Shown here piece by piece: positions 53,104-62,424 of a stretch of DNA of 64,000 nt. The notes under the pieces were generated by a model. It made no database searches. It had not been told where the DNA came from and saw only the letters and a program-made list of their open reading frames with translations. Source of the DNA: an uncultured Pontibacter sp. (lineage in GTDB: Bacteria; Bacteroidota; Bacteroidia; Cytophagales; Hymenobacteraceae). The position numbers and the translations under genes were made by a program. How positions within the stretch are numbered: the stretch's first letter is position 1; each line of letters begins with the position of its first letter. The DNA lies in the NCBI GenBank assembly GCA_947499125.1, contig CANMMP010000001.1, positions 310,001 through 374,000 of the forward strand. The letters run 5' to 3'.

Positions 53104-55419
53104 ATGATCAGCAAACGCATTTTTGCTTTTATAGCAGCTGCCTGGCTGAGCATAGGTATAACTACGGCCCGCCCCGACGAAGGCATGTGGCTGCCTATGC
53201 TGCTAAAACAGCTCAACGAATCTGATATGCAGAAAAAGGGCCTGAAGCTCTCTGCCGAAGACATTTATAGTGTAAACCAGTCGAGCCTGAAAGATGCCAT
53301 CGTATCGTTTGGCGGATTTTGTACCGGCGAAATGATCTCTCCGGAAGGTTTGCTTCTGACCAACCACCACTGTGGTTATGGCCAGATACAGCAGCACAGT
53401 ACTGTAGAGAACGACTACCTGACCAAAGGTTTCTGGGCGATGGATAAGAGCCAGGAACTGCCAAACCCGGGTCTTACTGCCACTTTTATAGTGCGCATGG
53501 AGGATGTTACAAAGCAGATTTTAGCTGGTACGGAAGCTGCCAAAACAGAAGCTGCACGTGAAGAGATCATCCAGAAGAATATACAGAAAGTTGGCCAGCA
53601 GGCGGTAGCAGGTACGCATTATGGCGCTGTTATTCGTCCGTTCTTTTATGGCAACGAGTACTACATGTATGTTACCGAAACTTTTAAGGACATCCGTCTG
53701 GTTGGTGCTCCACCATCATCTATAGGTAAGTTTGGTGGCGACACCGACAACTGGATGTGGCCTCGCCATACCGGCGACTTTTCGTTGTTCCGCGTTTATG
53801 CCGGACCTAACAACGAACCGGCTGAGTACTCTCCGAACAACAAACCTTACAAGCCAAAGCATCACCTGCCTATCTCGCTGAGCGGCATAAAGGAAAATGA
53901 TTTTACGCTTGTGTTCGGTTTCCCGGGGCGCACCAACGAGTACCTTACATCACATGCCATAGAGGAAGTATACAATGTATCTAACCCTGCTAAAATAAAC
54001 ATCCGCGACACGAAGCTGCAGATCCTGGATAAGGACATGAAAGCTTCGGATGCAGTTCGTATACAGTATGCGGCCAAGTATGCCAGCATCGCCAACTACT
54101 GGAAAAAGTGGATCGGTGAGAACCGCGGCTTACGTAAGGCTAACGCCATTGAAAAGAAAAAGGAACTGGAGAACCAATTTGTGAACTGGGTAAATGCTGA
54201 CCCTACACGCAAGCAGGAATACGGTAAACTGATGGCTGAGTTTGAAAAGAACTATAAGGCACTGGATGGTGTGACCATTTCGCGCGACTACATTACCGAA
54301 GCGGCTTTTGGTGTAGAATTGCTGCGTTACGCTACCGGTTATGCTAAACTGCAGGAAATGCTGGAAGCCAAAGCGCCGCAGGCTGAGATTAACTCGCAGA
54401 TTGAGAGGTTGGAGCGTGGCATGCCGGGCTTCTACAAAAACTACAATGCCCCTACCGACCAGAAAGTATTTGCTGCTTTAATGAGCTTATACTATAACGA
54501 ACTGCACAAAAAATTACTGCCGGAAACCGTTAAGTCTGCTGCTACAAAGTATAAAGGCGACTTCGCTAAAATGGCAAAAGACATTTACAGCAAATCAGAT
54601 TTAACTTCAGAAGCTGGCGCTAAAAAACTACTGGCACAGGTAAAGGCCGGTAAATCAAATGCGCTTAAAAACGATCCTGCTTTTGCACTTGCCAATGGTA
54701 TAAACGAGCACTACCGTACGCAGGTATTGCCAACTTACACGGCAGTAAACGACAACCTGAACCTACTTTACAGAACTTACATTACGGGTCAGCGTGCCAT
54801 GCAGCAGGACAAGAAGTTTTACCCGGATGCTAACTCTACCCTGCGCGTAGCTTACGGTAAAGTAGAGCCTTATGAGCCGGTAGATGGCGTTACTTATAAC
54901 TACTACACCACCCTGGAAGGCATTATTGAAAAAGCAGCCATGACAGATGTAGAAGATTATGAGATGCCTGAAAAACTACGCGAACTATACGAGAAGAAGG
55001 ACTACGGACCTTATGGTGTGAACGGTGAAATGCCTGTTGGATTTATAGCATCAAACCACACAACGGGCGGTAACTCTGGCTCTCCGGTTATAAATGCTAA
55101 TGGCCAACTGATAGGTACCAACTTCGACCGTAACTGGGAAGGCACCATGAGCGACATTGCCTACAACCCGGACCAGGTGCGTAACATTGCAGTTGACGCT
55201 CGCTTTATGCTGTTTATAGTTGATAAGTTTGCAGGCGCCGGCCATCTTGTAAAAGAGATGACACTGGTAACTGACAACACTTCGGGACTGGCTCATGTGG
55301 ATGCACGCAAAACAGCTGAACCTGTTAAAGAGCTATCTAAAAGAGAAAAGCGCAAAGCTGAAAAAGCCGCAAAAAAAGCTGCTAAAAAGAAAGAAAAGGA
55401 AGCAGCTGAGGTGAATTAA
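53104..55419 (+). CDS. S46-family dipeptidyl-peptidase, DPP11-type (Asp/Glu-specific)
   Basis: This is a 771-residue secreted serine peptidase with a signal peptide to about residue 22. The catalytic His lies in LLTNHHCGYG (88-89), Asp in GGDTDNWMWPRHTGDF and Ser in TTGGNSGSPV. The residue 18 positions after the catalytic Ser is Arg (NFDRNWEG), the position that is Arg673 in DPP11 and Gly in DPP7, so acidic P1 specificity is expected. The last 40 residues are an unusual Lys/Ala/Glu-rich tail. It releases dipeptides for peptide-based growth. Confidence 0.88.
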   Translation: MISKRIFAFIAAAWLSIGITTARPDEGMWLPMLLKQLNESDMQKKGLKLSAEDIYSVNQSSLKDAIVSFGGFCTGEMISPEGLLLTNHHCGYGQIQQHSTVENDYLTKGFWAMDKSQELPNPGLTATFIVRMEDVTKQILAGTEAAKTEAAREEIIQKNIQKVGQQAVAGTHYGAVIRPFFYGNEYYMYVTETFKDIRLVGAPPSSIGKFGGDTDNWMWPRHTGDFSLFRVYAGPNNEPAEYSPNNKPYKPKHHLPISLSGIKENDFTLVFGFPGRTNEYLTSHAIEEVYNVSNPAKINIRDTKLQILDKDMKASDAVRIQYAAKYASIANYWKKWIGENRGLRKANAIEKKKELENQFVNWVNADPTRKQEYGKLMAEFEKNYKALDGVTISRDYITEAAFGVELLRYATGYAKLQEMLEAKAPQAEINSQIERLERGMPGFYKNYNAPTDQKVFAALMSLYYNELHKKLLPETVKSAATKYKGDFAKMAKDIYSKSDLTSEAGAKKLLAQVKAGKSNALKNDPAFALANGINEHYRTQVLPTYTAVNDNLNLLYRTYITGQRAMQQDKKFYPDANSTLRVAYGKVEPYEPVDGVTYNYYTTLEGIIEKAAMTDVEDYEMPEKLRELYEKKDYGPYGVNGEMPVGFIASNHTTGGNSGSPVINANGQLIGTNFDRNWEGTMSDIAYNPDQVRNIAVDARFMLFIVDKFAGAGHLVKEMTLVTDNTSGLAHVDARKTAEPVKELSKREKRKAEKAAKKAAKKKEKEAAEVN

Positions 55420-55444
55420 TCGCAGTTATAGTTCATGATTTTTT

Positions 55445-55478
55445 AAAGCCCTGCCTATACTTTAGGCGGGGCTTTTTT
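55445..55478 (+). terminator. Rho-independent terminator after the S46 peptidase gene
   Basis: AAAGCCCTGCCT (55445-55456) pairs with AGGCGGGGCTTT (55464-55475) with one T-G pair, followed by Ts. Confidence 0.88.
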
Positions 55479-55553
55479 GTGACATCATTTTTATAAACAA
55501 TATTTTATAGTTAATATTACATAAAGTGAATATTCAACCTTAACCTACCTTTT

Positions 55554-56675
55554 ATGTAAACCAGACTTTTATCTATCGTAATATTTTGTGCTGCCTCCCT
55601 TTTTAGCCTGCAGGCACTGGCCCAGGAAACTATAAAACTATACTATAACCAGCACTGGGAAGTAACATCTCCGGACAAAGCCACTTATTACCGGAACGCC
55701 ACCTATAACCTGGACACGTTTGTGCTGGACGGCCCGGTAAGCGATTATACCCTGGATGGCAAATTGCTGATGGAAGGCAATTATAGTATGGGCAAAAAAC
55801 AAGGCGAATTTCGTTTTTATTACCCCAATGGCAAGCCCGAAAGCAGCGGCAACTATAACGACACCAAAAGAAGAGGCGACTGGCGCTATTATTTCCCTGA
55901 TGGGTCGGTAAAAACTATAGCCAACTTTACCGGTCCGCAACCAGAGATGGATTTCTCGATATTGGAGCATTACGATGCAGTTGGCCGGCAAACTATAAAA
56001 GATGGTAACGGTACCTGGCAGATCGACACGGTTACAGTTAGTGTTTTTGATAAGGAAAGCACTAAAACGCTAAAAGGTACTTTTAAGAACGGTAAAAAAC
56101 ACGGCACCTGGACGCTGACCCGTAACACAGAAAGCAGGACTATACATACCGAGCAGTTTAAGAACGGAGAGTTTATAGTTGCACAGATCCTTGATCCTCA
56201 AAACAATTTTGGCAAGATGCGCTCTGAAACTATGGTAAAATTTGCCGATGCACATGCTACTAAATTCAGGAACACGGAAAGCTTTAGATTAGATAACACT
56301 ACTTACCCGGAGAGCCTGAAAGCGGAAGACGTAACAGCCATGTTGCAAACTATAACTGGTCAAACTTATTCCATCAAAAACAGACCAGCCTCCTACCCTG
56401 ACGGCGAATTTGCCCTGATGCAATACATAGGTATAAATGTAAAATACCCGGTACCGGCACTCCGCAAAAAAGAACAAGGAACCGTATATGTAAATGTAAC
56501 CATATCGCCGGAGGGCAAGGCAACAGCTGTCAATATCCTGAAAGGCATTAGCAAGGAGTTAGATGCAGAAGCTACCAGAGTGTTACAAACTATACCTACC
56601 TGGCTCCCCGAACTACAGGACAGCAAACCAATAAGCTCTACTATAACTATACCTGTAACTTTCAGGATGTTGTAA
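55554..56675 (+). pseudogene. TonB C-terminal/MORN-repeat secreted protein with a stop at codon 2
   Basis: The frame from ATG 55554 reads Met, then TAA (55557-55559), then a perfect signal peptide (TRLLSIVIFCAASLF ... ALAQ) and a continuous 370-residue protein. It contains MORN/YwqK-like repeats (LLMEGNYSMGKKQGEFRFYYPNG; GTFKNGKKHGTWTL) and a TonB_C-type domain (PVPALRKKEQGTVYVNVTISPEGKATAV). Changing the TAA to AAA would restore MKTRLLS. No ATG, GTG or TTG lies in frame before a GTG at 55722, which would lose the signal peptide. It is either a recent pseudogene, uses a rare start, or contains a sequencing error. Confidence 0.7.
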
Positions 56676-56828
56676 ACTGCGTGAAGCCGGTAAAACTATA
56701 GTTTATTTGCTTCATGCCTCTCCTTATTTTAGTTTATAGTTTACTTTAAATGGGTTTGTAAAGACATTTCATTTATAAGGCTGATAGGTGTATGTTTACT
56801 GTTATAAGGTAGTTGACATTAATAAAAA

Positions 56829-56933
56829 ATGATTGAAGAATATTTAACGAAAGAAGATTTTAAACGAAGCGGTGGAGGTCTGAGCGCAACCGTGTTCATC
56901 TCATTTTTTATATTGATGATTATATTAGTCTAG
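56829..56933 (+). CDS. Small membrane protein, 34 aa
   Basis: The ATG at 56829 opens a 34-codon frame, MIEEYLTKEDFKRSGGG then a hydrophobic helix (TVFISFFILMIILV), ending at TAG. The charged N-terminus followed by a C-terminal helix is a typical small inner-membrane protein layout. It lies 18 bases before the next ORF, probably as an operon. Confidence 0.45.
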   Translation: MIEEYLTKEDFKRSGGGLSATVFISFFILMIILV

Positions 56934-56951
56934 AATACTCAGACAAGATAT

Positions 56952-57473
56952 TTGATACCAATATTATTAATAGTGCCTTTTTTGTCTGCCCATGTTGTAT
57001 CGCACTTTGGGTACAGAAAGTGGAGAAGAGAGATGCTATCTACAGGGCACATTACGACAGAGCAATTTGACGAGCTTGCAAGAAAGTTCAGAGTTTCTTC
57101 ACGACAACTGTACACAATAAAAGGGCTTTTGTCTGTTGGAGTAGTTGCCTTTATCTTAACAGCTGTATCATTTCATTTGAGAAGCCAAGACATGGAGTTA
57201 AAGCTTTATGGCAAAGAAACAGTGGGTACTGTTGAAGAAATAAGACTAACGCTCAGCGGCAAGCATTCTAAAGTATTGATAGGCTATTTTGTAGAAGGGG
57301 AAAGGCATTTCACAACACTTAAAATAAATGGTAGCAGTTTAGGTGTAGCTGCTACTTATCAAATTAATGGCAATCCTGCTGTTCAACTAGGAGATACCAT
57401 TATTGTAAAGTATTCGACTGTTGACCCCACAAATAATGAAGTAATATTAGAAGGTCTGGAGAAAAATTTATAA
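56952..57473 (+). CDS. Hypothetical membrane protein (DUF3592-like), 173 aa
   Basis: This is a 173-residue frame with a TTG start. The first hydrophobic segment is residues 2-16, then a basic cytoplasmic part (GYRKWRREML), a second helix at about 52-68, and an external beta-rich part (ETVGTVEEIRLTL ... VLIGYFVEGERHFTTLKI ... LGDTIIVKYSTVDP). The last part resembles DUF3592-type domains. It is AT-rich and unlike its neighbours in composition, in line with a cassette origin. Confidence 0.55.
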   Translation: MIPILLIVPFLSAHVVSHFGYRKWRREMLSTGHITTEQFDELARKFRVSSRQLYTIKGLLSVGVVAFILTAVSFHLRSQDMELKLYGKETVGTVEEIRLTLSGKHSKVLIGYFVEGERHFTTLKINGSSLGVAATYQINGNPAVQLGDTIIVKYSTVDPTNNEVILEGLEKNL

Positions 57474-57528
57474 AGCCAACCAAACCTATAAGTTAACTAC
57501 ACCACTTTTTAGACAAGTCAGTTAGCAC
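57473..57528 (+). repeat. attC-like element E5
   Basis: Inverse core AAGCCAAC (57473-57480) and core GTTAGCAC (57521-57528) bracket CTATAAG (57486-57492) and CTTTTTAG (57505-57512), an imperfect inner stem. The sequence closely follows E1. Confidence 0.5.
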
Positions 57529-57535
57529 CTGTAAC

Positions 57536-58678
57536 TCACATCCCCTGCAGATCCAGTTCGTCGGTTGGAAGTATAGTTACCTGTTTGCCCATTTTCTTCT
57601 GGATGATCTTGAAGTGATGCGCGTCTTCGGGCGTAATTAAAGAGATTGCTTTACCAGATGATTCGGCACGGCCGGTGCGGCCAATGCGGTGCACATAATC
57701 TTTAGGCGAGCGTGGCAGCTCGTAGTTTATAACATAAGGCAGGAATTTAATATCAATGCCACGTGAGGCCAGGTCGGTAGCAACCAACACCCGAATATTA
57801 CCGGCCTTAAACTGCTTTAACGCTTCGGTGCGCGCTCCCTGGCTTTTATTGCCGTGCAATGCTGCTGCTTCTACCCCATTCTTCTTTAGCTTCCCAACCA
57901 CATTATCTGCCGTTCTGATGGACGATGCAAATACCAGCACCTGCTCCATGTTTTCCTGCTTAATAAGGTAACGTAGCAAAGGGCCTTTCTTTTCGGGGGT
58001 TACCTGGTAAGCTACCTGGTCTATCAGGTCAGGCACGGAGGCTTCGGCTTCAACAGCTATCGTAACCGGGTTGTGTAGCTGGGTGTCAACTATAGTTTTA
58101 ACATCACCGCCTAGTGTAGCCGAAAACAACAGGTTTTGGCGTTTAGCAGGCAACAAGGCGAATATCAGGTCCATTTCCTCTTTAAAACCCAGGTTCAGCA
58201 TTTTATCGGCTTCGTCCAGCACCAGCATCTCCACCTCCGATAGCTTTACAGCATTATGCTCTATCAGGTCCAGCAGGCGGCCGGGCGTTGCTACCAGCAC
58301 ATCGGTACCGCTCAGCTTCATCATCTGGGGGTTTATAGATACGCCGCCATACACCGCCATAGTCTTCACTTTCTTGGGCAGATGTATGCTAAGGTTATAA
58401 AAGGTTTCCTCTACCTGCACGGCAAGTTCGCGGGTAGGTACCAGCACCAGTGCTTTCACAAACCTGTTCTTAGAAGCAGGCGCTTTATGCAGCATCTCCA
58501 GTACAGGCAATGCAAAAGCAGCTGTTTTCCCGGAGCCGGTCTGGGCAATTCCCAGTACATCTTTCCGCTTAAGTATAGCAGGTATAGCCTGCTCCTGTAT
58601 CGGGTAAAACGAAGTATAACCTTGCTGTTGTATAGCTTTAAGCAGCGCCTGCGAAAGGCCTAACGAAGAAAACGACAT
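57536..58678 (-). CDS. DEAD-box RNA helicase (RhlE-like)
   Basis: This is a 380-residue protein, a minimal helicase core without a C-terminal tail. The Q motif is GYTSFYPIQEQAIP, Walker A AQTGSGKTAAF, DEAD box VLDEADKML, SAT LFSATL and motif VI HRIGRTGRA. It remodels RNA, probably in ribosome assembly or mRNA decay. A -7 element TATCTTTG (complement of 58702-58709) lies 23 bases upstream. Confidence 0.93.
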   Translation of the reverse strand: MSFSSLGLSQALLKAIQQQGYTSFYPIQEQAIPAILKRKDVLGIAQTGSGKTAAFALPVLEMLHKAPASKNRFVKALVLVPTRELAVQVEETFYNLSIHLPKKVKTMAVYGGVSINPQMMKLSGTDVLVATPGRLLDLIEHNAVKLSEVEMLVLDEADKMLNLGFKEEMDLIFALLPAKRQNLLFSATLGGDVKTIVDTQLHNPVTIAVEAEASVPDLIDQVAYQVTPEKKGPLLRYLIKQENMEQVLVFASSIRTADNVVGKLKKNGVEAAALHGNKSQGARTEALKQFKAGNIRVLVATDLASRGIDIKFLPYVINYELPRSPKDYVHRIGRTGRAESSGKAISLITPEDAHHFKIIQKKMGKQVTILPTDELDLQGM

Positions 58679-58701
58679 GAACTATAGTTTATTTATACCT
58701 G

Positions 58702-58709
58702 CAAAGATA
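58702..58709 (-). promoter_or_regulatory. Bacteroidota -7 element for the DEAD-box gene
   Basis: The minus strand reads TATCTTTG, an exact TAnnTTTG match 23 bases before the ATG. Confidence 0.55.
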
Positions 58710-58839
58710 CTACGCTAAAATTCTACGGAATGTATAAACTATAAATTAAAACTATACTTCAGGTATAAGGTGGGCAAAAACGGAAGCCTGCAGCAAGTAT
58801 AAACTAATTCGTGGTTGAGAGAAGAATTACGCTCCTGCC

Positions 58840-59751
58840 TTATCTTACTTTTGCGCGTTTTACGAGGTAACTATAAAGCACTTTATCAAAAGGTTCACTG
58901 ATATCTACAGGCACAAAATCGATCTTATACTGGCCACATTTAAGGGCAAGTTCTTTTTTATACTTCTCTACAGCAGTTTTATAGTGGTCGCGCACCTGCG
59001 ATGGTTGCAGTTTAAGCTCCTGCCCTGTTTCTACATCCACAAAAATGTAAGGGCGCTCGGCAAACTCAAAATCCTCTTCAGTGCGGCGATCCATCACGTG
59101 GAAGATGAGCACTTCATGTTTCTGATGCTTAAGATGTTGCAGCGCGGTAAAAGTGGCTTCCATTTCGTCGGTACGGCCCAACATATCACTAAAAATTATA
59201 ACGAGCGAGCGTTTAGGTATTTGCTGCGCGATCTGGTGTATAACGTCTGGCACTTCGGTAGTTGTTTTGGCAGGAGTTGCCTCCAGTTGCTGTTGCAGCA
59301 AAACTAAAAGTGTATGCAAATGCGAAGCCGTAGACCGAACCGGTGTTTGCATTTGTATGGTATCGGCGAAGGTAACCAGCCCCACTGCATCGCGTTGTTT
59401 ACGCAGCATGGTAGCAATGGCAGCAGCACAAAGTATACTGAATTTTATCTTCCCGTTCGATTCGAGGGGGTAATACATGGAAGGAGACACATCAAGCAGC
59501 AAATGGCACCGCAGGTTGGTTTCCTCTTCGTATCGTTTAACAAAAAGCTTATCGGTGCGGGCAAAAACTTTCCAGTCGATGTGGCGGGTACTTTCGCCGT
59601 TGTTATACAGGCGATGTTCCGAAAACTCAACCGAAAAACCGTGGTAAGGAGATTGGTGTAAGCCGGTAATAAAACCTTCCACCAATTGCTTTGCCAGAAA
59701 CTCCATGTTTTCAAATTTCTGAACATCGGCAAGGGTGATGGGTTGCTTCAT
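58840..59751 (-). CDS. Second DUF58-domain protein
   Basis: This is a 303-residue protein. The DUF58 signature GFSVEFSEHRLYNNGESTRHIDWKVFART and the MIDAS-like LLLDVSPSM are present. It differs clearly from the copy at 27379 and has no VWA or MoxR partner beside it. It lies nine bases from the RlpA gene and is probably cotranscribed with it. Confidence 0.88.
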   Translation of the reverse strand: MKQPITLADVQKFENMEFLAKQLVEGFITGLHQSPYHGFSVEFSEHRLYNNGESTRHIDWKVFARTDKLFVKRYEEETNLRCHLLLDVSPSMYYPLESNGKIKFSILCAAAIATMLRKQRDAVGLVTFADTIQMQTPVRSTASHLHTLLVLLQQQLEATPAKTTTEVPDVIHQIAQQIPKRSLVIIFSDMLGRTDEMEATFTALQHLKHQKHEVLIFHVMDRRTEEDFEFAERPYIFVDVETGQELKLQPSQVRDHYKTAVEKYKKELALKCGQYKIDFVPVDISEPFDKVLYSYLVKRAKVR

Positions 59752-59760
59752 AGCTACAGG

Positions 59761-60174
59761 TTACCGGGTCTTATCTGCTGGTACTTCCGTAACGGTAATT
59801 GGCTCGGCTTGTTGCGCAGCTTCTGGCAGCACTTCTTTTATAGTTACTTTGGCCACTCCGGCACGCAGCAGGTCTATTTCTTTGGCAGCAGCCCTCGACA
59901 GATCAATAATTGCGAGGCTGTTTTTAGGAAGGCGGTCATTCACTTTAACTATAACCGTTTTGCCATTGGTCAGGTTGGTTACCTCTACATAGGTATTAAA
60001 TGGCAGCGTGCGGTGTGCGGCAGTTAGTTGAGTTTTATTGTAGCGTTCGCCGCTGGCGGTGCGCTGCCCATGCAGGCGGTCGGCATAATAGGTTGCTTTA
60101 CCATTGGCTGTATAAAGCGCCTCGCCGTTTCCAAAACTGAACATGAAAAAGAGTAAAATCGAATAAAAATTCAT
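59761..60174 (-). CDS. rlpA: RlpA-family double-psi beta-barrel protein
   Basis: This is a 137-residue protein with a signal peptide (to about residue 17). The DPBB fold is GKATYYADRLHGQRTASGERYNKTQLTAAHRTLPFNTYVEVTNLTNGKTVIVKVNDR, with the conserved D in VNDR and H in AAHRTLPF. RlpA proteins are septal peptidoglycan lytic transglycosylases or binders. The C-terminal SPOR domain is absent, so this is a short form. Confidence 0.88.
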   Translation of the reverse strand: MNFYSILLFFMFSFGNGEALYTANGKATYYADRLHGQRTASGERYNKTQLTAAHRTLPFNTYVEVTNLTNGKTVIVKVNDRLPKNSLAIIDLSRAAAKEIDLLRAGVAKVTIKEVLPEAAQQAEPITVTEVPADKTR

Positions 60175-60305
60175 GATTTACTACGTTGGTTCAACCCCAA
60201 ATATAAGGTTAAATTTTAATTCAATTTTAAATTCAAAAATTTTTATATATCATTTCTATATATTACTTTTAGGTTCATTAAGTTGAATTTAACGTCTTAA
60301 ACACG

Positions 60306-60662
60306 GTGGAAGAGAACAACGAAAAAGCAGAAATTTATTCCCAGAGAGTAAGAGCCGGGAAGAGAACGTATTTCTTTGATGTGAAATCAACTCGCTCAAA
60401 CGACTTTTATGTGACCATTACGGAAAGCAAACGAAAGTTTAAAGATGAGGCCTTCTCTTACGAAAAGCACAAAATCTTTTTATACAAAGAGGATTTCGTG
60501 AAATTTATGGAAGCCCTGCAGAGCACAATAGACCATGTTAAGTCGGAGCTGCTAACCGAAGAGGCCCTTGCCTCGCTGGAAGCTGCTGCTACCGAAATGC
60601 CAGCTGTGCCGGTTACCGAACCAGCCACCGCAACTTTTGACGAAGAACTAAAGTGGGAATAA
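60306..60662 (+). CDS. DUF3276/PUR-alpha-like nucleic-acid-binding protein
   Basis: This is a 118-residue protein with a GTG start. One PUR repeat is visible (YSQRVRAGKRTYFFDVKSTRSNDFYVTITESKRKF ... KHKIFLYKEDFVKFMEAL). The family binds single-stranded DNA and RNA. The C-terminal 40 residues are Ala/Glu/Pro-rich and probably disordered. It is single-copy in most Bacteroidota. Confidence 0.9.
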   Translation: MEENNEKAEIYSQRVRAGKRTYFFDVKSTRSNDFYVTITESKRKFKDEAFSYEKHKIFLYKEDFVKFMEALQSTIDHVKSELLTEEALASLEAAATEMPAVPVTEPATATFDEELKWE

Positions 60663-60690
60663 CCCTCCTCCTTTATTAAAGTATAAACTG

Positions 60691-60724
60691 AGCCTGTAGT
60701 ATAACGCTGCAGGCTCTTTTTTTT
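60691..60724 (+). terminator. Rho-independent terminator after the PUR gene
   Basis: GAGCCTG (60691-60697) pairs with CAGGCTC (60711-60717), followed by eight Ts. Confidence 0.9.
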
Positions 60725-60800
60725 ATACTACAATTGCTTCAGCCGTATACATAAATTTAAAAGTGTTGGCAAAAACTATAAAACTGCCTTACCTTTACGC

Positions 60801-62330
60801 ATGCCAGAAAAAATTCTCATCCTCGATTTTGGCTCACAATATACCCAGCTTATAGCAAGACGGGTTCGCGAGCTTAATGTATACTGTGAGATCTATCCCT
60901 ACAACAACGTTCCTGCCCTCACAGACGAAGTAAAAGGTGTTATATTATCAGGTAGCCCCTGCTCGGTGCGCGATGCCGAACACCCAACCATAGACCTTGA
61001 TCAGTATTTAGGTAAATTACCTGTGCTGGGTGTGTGTTACGGTGCGCAGCTTATTGCTTACGAAAGCAAGGGCGAAGTTACGCCGTCTACCATCCGGGAA
61101 TATGGCCGCGCCAGGCTATCGGAACTGCACACCGCTAACCGCCTGATGAAAGAACTCACTCCGGGTTCTGTCGTTTGGATGTCGCATGGCGATACAATAA
61201 AAGAGGTGCCTGATAATTTCGAGATCATTGCCAGTACCGAAACGGTACGCGTGGCTGCTTATAAGCTCCGCGACCAGGAAACCTACGGCATACAATTCCA
61301 CCCCGAAGTAACCCACTCCGACGAAGGCAAAACCCTACTTCGCAACTTTGTAGTGCACATCTGTGGCTGCCAGCAGGATTGGACCTCTGAGCAATTTGTA
61401 GATGCTACTGTGGCTGAGCTAAAGGAGCAGTTAGGTGACGATAAAGTGGTACTTGGCCTGTCAGGTGGTGTAGATTCTAGTGTGGCTGCCATGTTGATTC
61501 ACCATGCTATTGGCAAAAACCTGTACTGCATTTTTGTTGACAACGGCCTGCTTCGTAAAGATGAGTTCGAGAACGTGCTCGACTCGTACAAGCACATGGG
61601 CTTGAACGTGAAAGGTGTTGACTCAAAAGATAAATTCTATACTGCGCTTGCCGGCTTAACGGACCCTGAAGCAAAACGCAAAGCCATTGGCCGCGTGTTT
61701 ATAGAGGTATTTGATGAAGAGGCGCATAAAATTGAAGACGTGAAGTGGCTTGCCCAGGGTACTATTTACCCGGACGTCATCGAGTCGCTGAGCGTGAAAG
61801 GCCCATCGGCAACTATAAAATCGCACCACAACGTAGGCGGCCTCCCCGACTTTATGAAATTGAAAGTAGTAGAGCCGCTAAAGACCTTATTTAAAGACGA
61901 AGTTCGCCTGGTAGGTAAAACCCTGCACATCGACGATGCTATACTTGGCCGCCACCCATTCCCTGGTCCTGGCCTGGCTATCCGTATACTTAGCGACATC
62001 ACCCCGGAAAAGGTACAGATATTGCAGCAGGTCGATCACATCTTTATCAGCAACCTTAAAAAGACAGGTTTATATGATGAGGTATGGCAGGCGGGCGCTA
62101 TACTTACGCCGGTTCAATCGGTGGGTGTTATGGGCGACGAGCGCACTTACGAAAATGTGGTTGCGTTGCGTGCCGTTACAAGTATAGATGGCATGACAGC
62201 CGACTGGAGCCGCTTACCGTATGAATTCCTGGCCGATGTATCGAACGAGATCATCAACAAAGTGAAAGGCGTTAACCGCGTAGTGTACGACATCAGTTCG
62301 AAGCCGCCGGCAACTATAGAGTGGGAGTAA
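60801..62330 (+). CDS. guaA: GMP synthase (glutamine-hydrolysing) GuaA
   Basis: This is a 509-residue enzyme converting XMP to GMP. The class I amidotransferase half has the Cys nucleophile in GVCYGAQL and the His-x-Glu pair in QFHPEVTHS. The ATP-PPase half has the P-loop [12 protein letters not shown] and the C-terminal dimerisation domain ([16 protein letters not shown], here [14 protein letters not shown], and the final KPPATIEWE). It is alone, with TACCTTTA just before the ATG. Confidence 0.97.
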   Translation: MPEKILILDFGSQYTQLIARRVRELNVYCEIYPYNNVPALTDEVKGVILSGSPCSVRDAEHPTIDLDQYLGKLPVLGVCYGAQLIAYESKGEVTPSTIREYGRARLSELHTANRLMKELTPGSVVWMSHGDTIKEVPDNFEIIASTETVRVAAYKLRDQETYGIQFHPEVTHSDEGKTLLRNFVVHICGCQQDWTSEQFVDATVAELKEQLGDDKVVLGLSGGVDSSVAAMLIHHAIGKNLYCIFVDNGLLRKDEFENVLDSYKHMGLNVKGVDSKDKFYTALAGLTDPEAKRKAIGRVFIEVFDEEAHKIEDVKWLAQGTIYPDVIESLSVKGPSATIKSHHNVGGLPDFMKLKVVEPLKTLFKDEVRLVGKTLHIDDAILGRHPFPGPGLAIRILSDITPEKVQILQQVDHIFISNLKKTGLYDEVWQAGAILTPVQSVGVMGDERTYENVVALRAVTSIDGMTADWSRLPYEFLADVSNEIINKVKGVNRVVYDISSKPPATIEWE

Positions 62331-62336
62331 TTAATT

Positions 62337-62399
62337 GTTGATGGTTGAATTGTTGAGATTATTAAAATTTTATTCAAGTTCAAAAACTTAACCATCAAC
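62337..62399. repeat. Inverted repeat between guaA and the next gene
   Basis: GTTGATGGTT (62337-62346) and AACCATCAAC (62390-62399) pair perfectly around a 43-base loop. No T-run, so it is probably a dispersed repeat. Confidence 0.6.
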
Positions 62400-62424
62400 C
62401 ATTTAACAATCAGCAATAAGGTTT

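Larger units (their letters stand above)
56812..57528 (+). mobile_element. Solitary cassette-like unit
   Basis: Opening core GTTGACAT (56812-56819) and closing inverse core AAGCCAAC (57473-57480) match at 6 of 8 bases. Next comes an attC-like element (57473-57528) whose left half, CAAACCTATAAGTTAACT, is nearly identical to element E1 of the array at 7593 and whose outer core is GTTAGCAC (57521-57528). Two AT-rich plus-strand ORFs lie inside. It ends eight bases before the stop codon of the convergent helicase gene. Confidence 0.45.
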
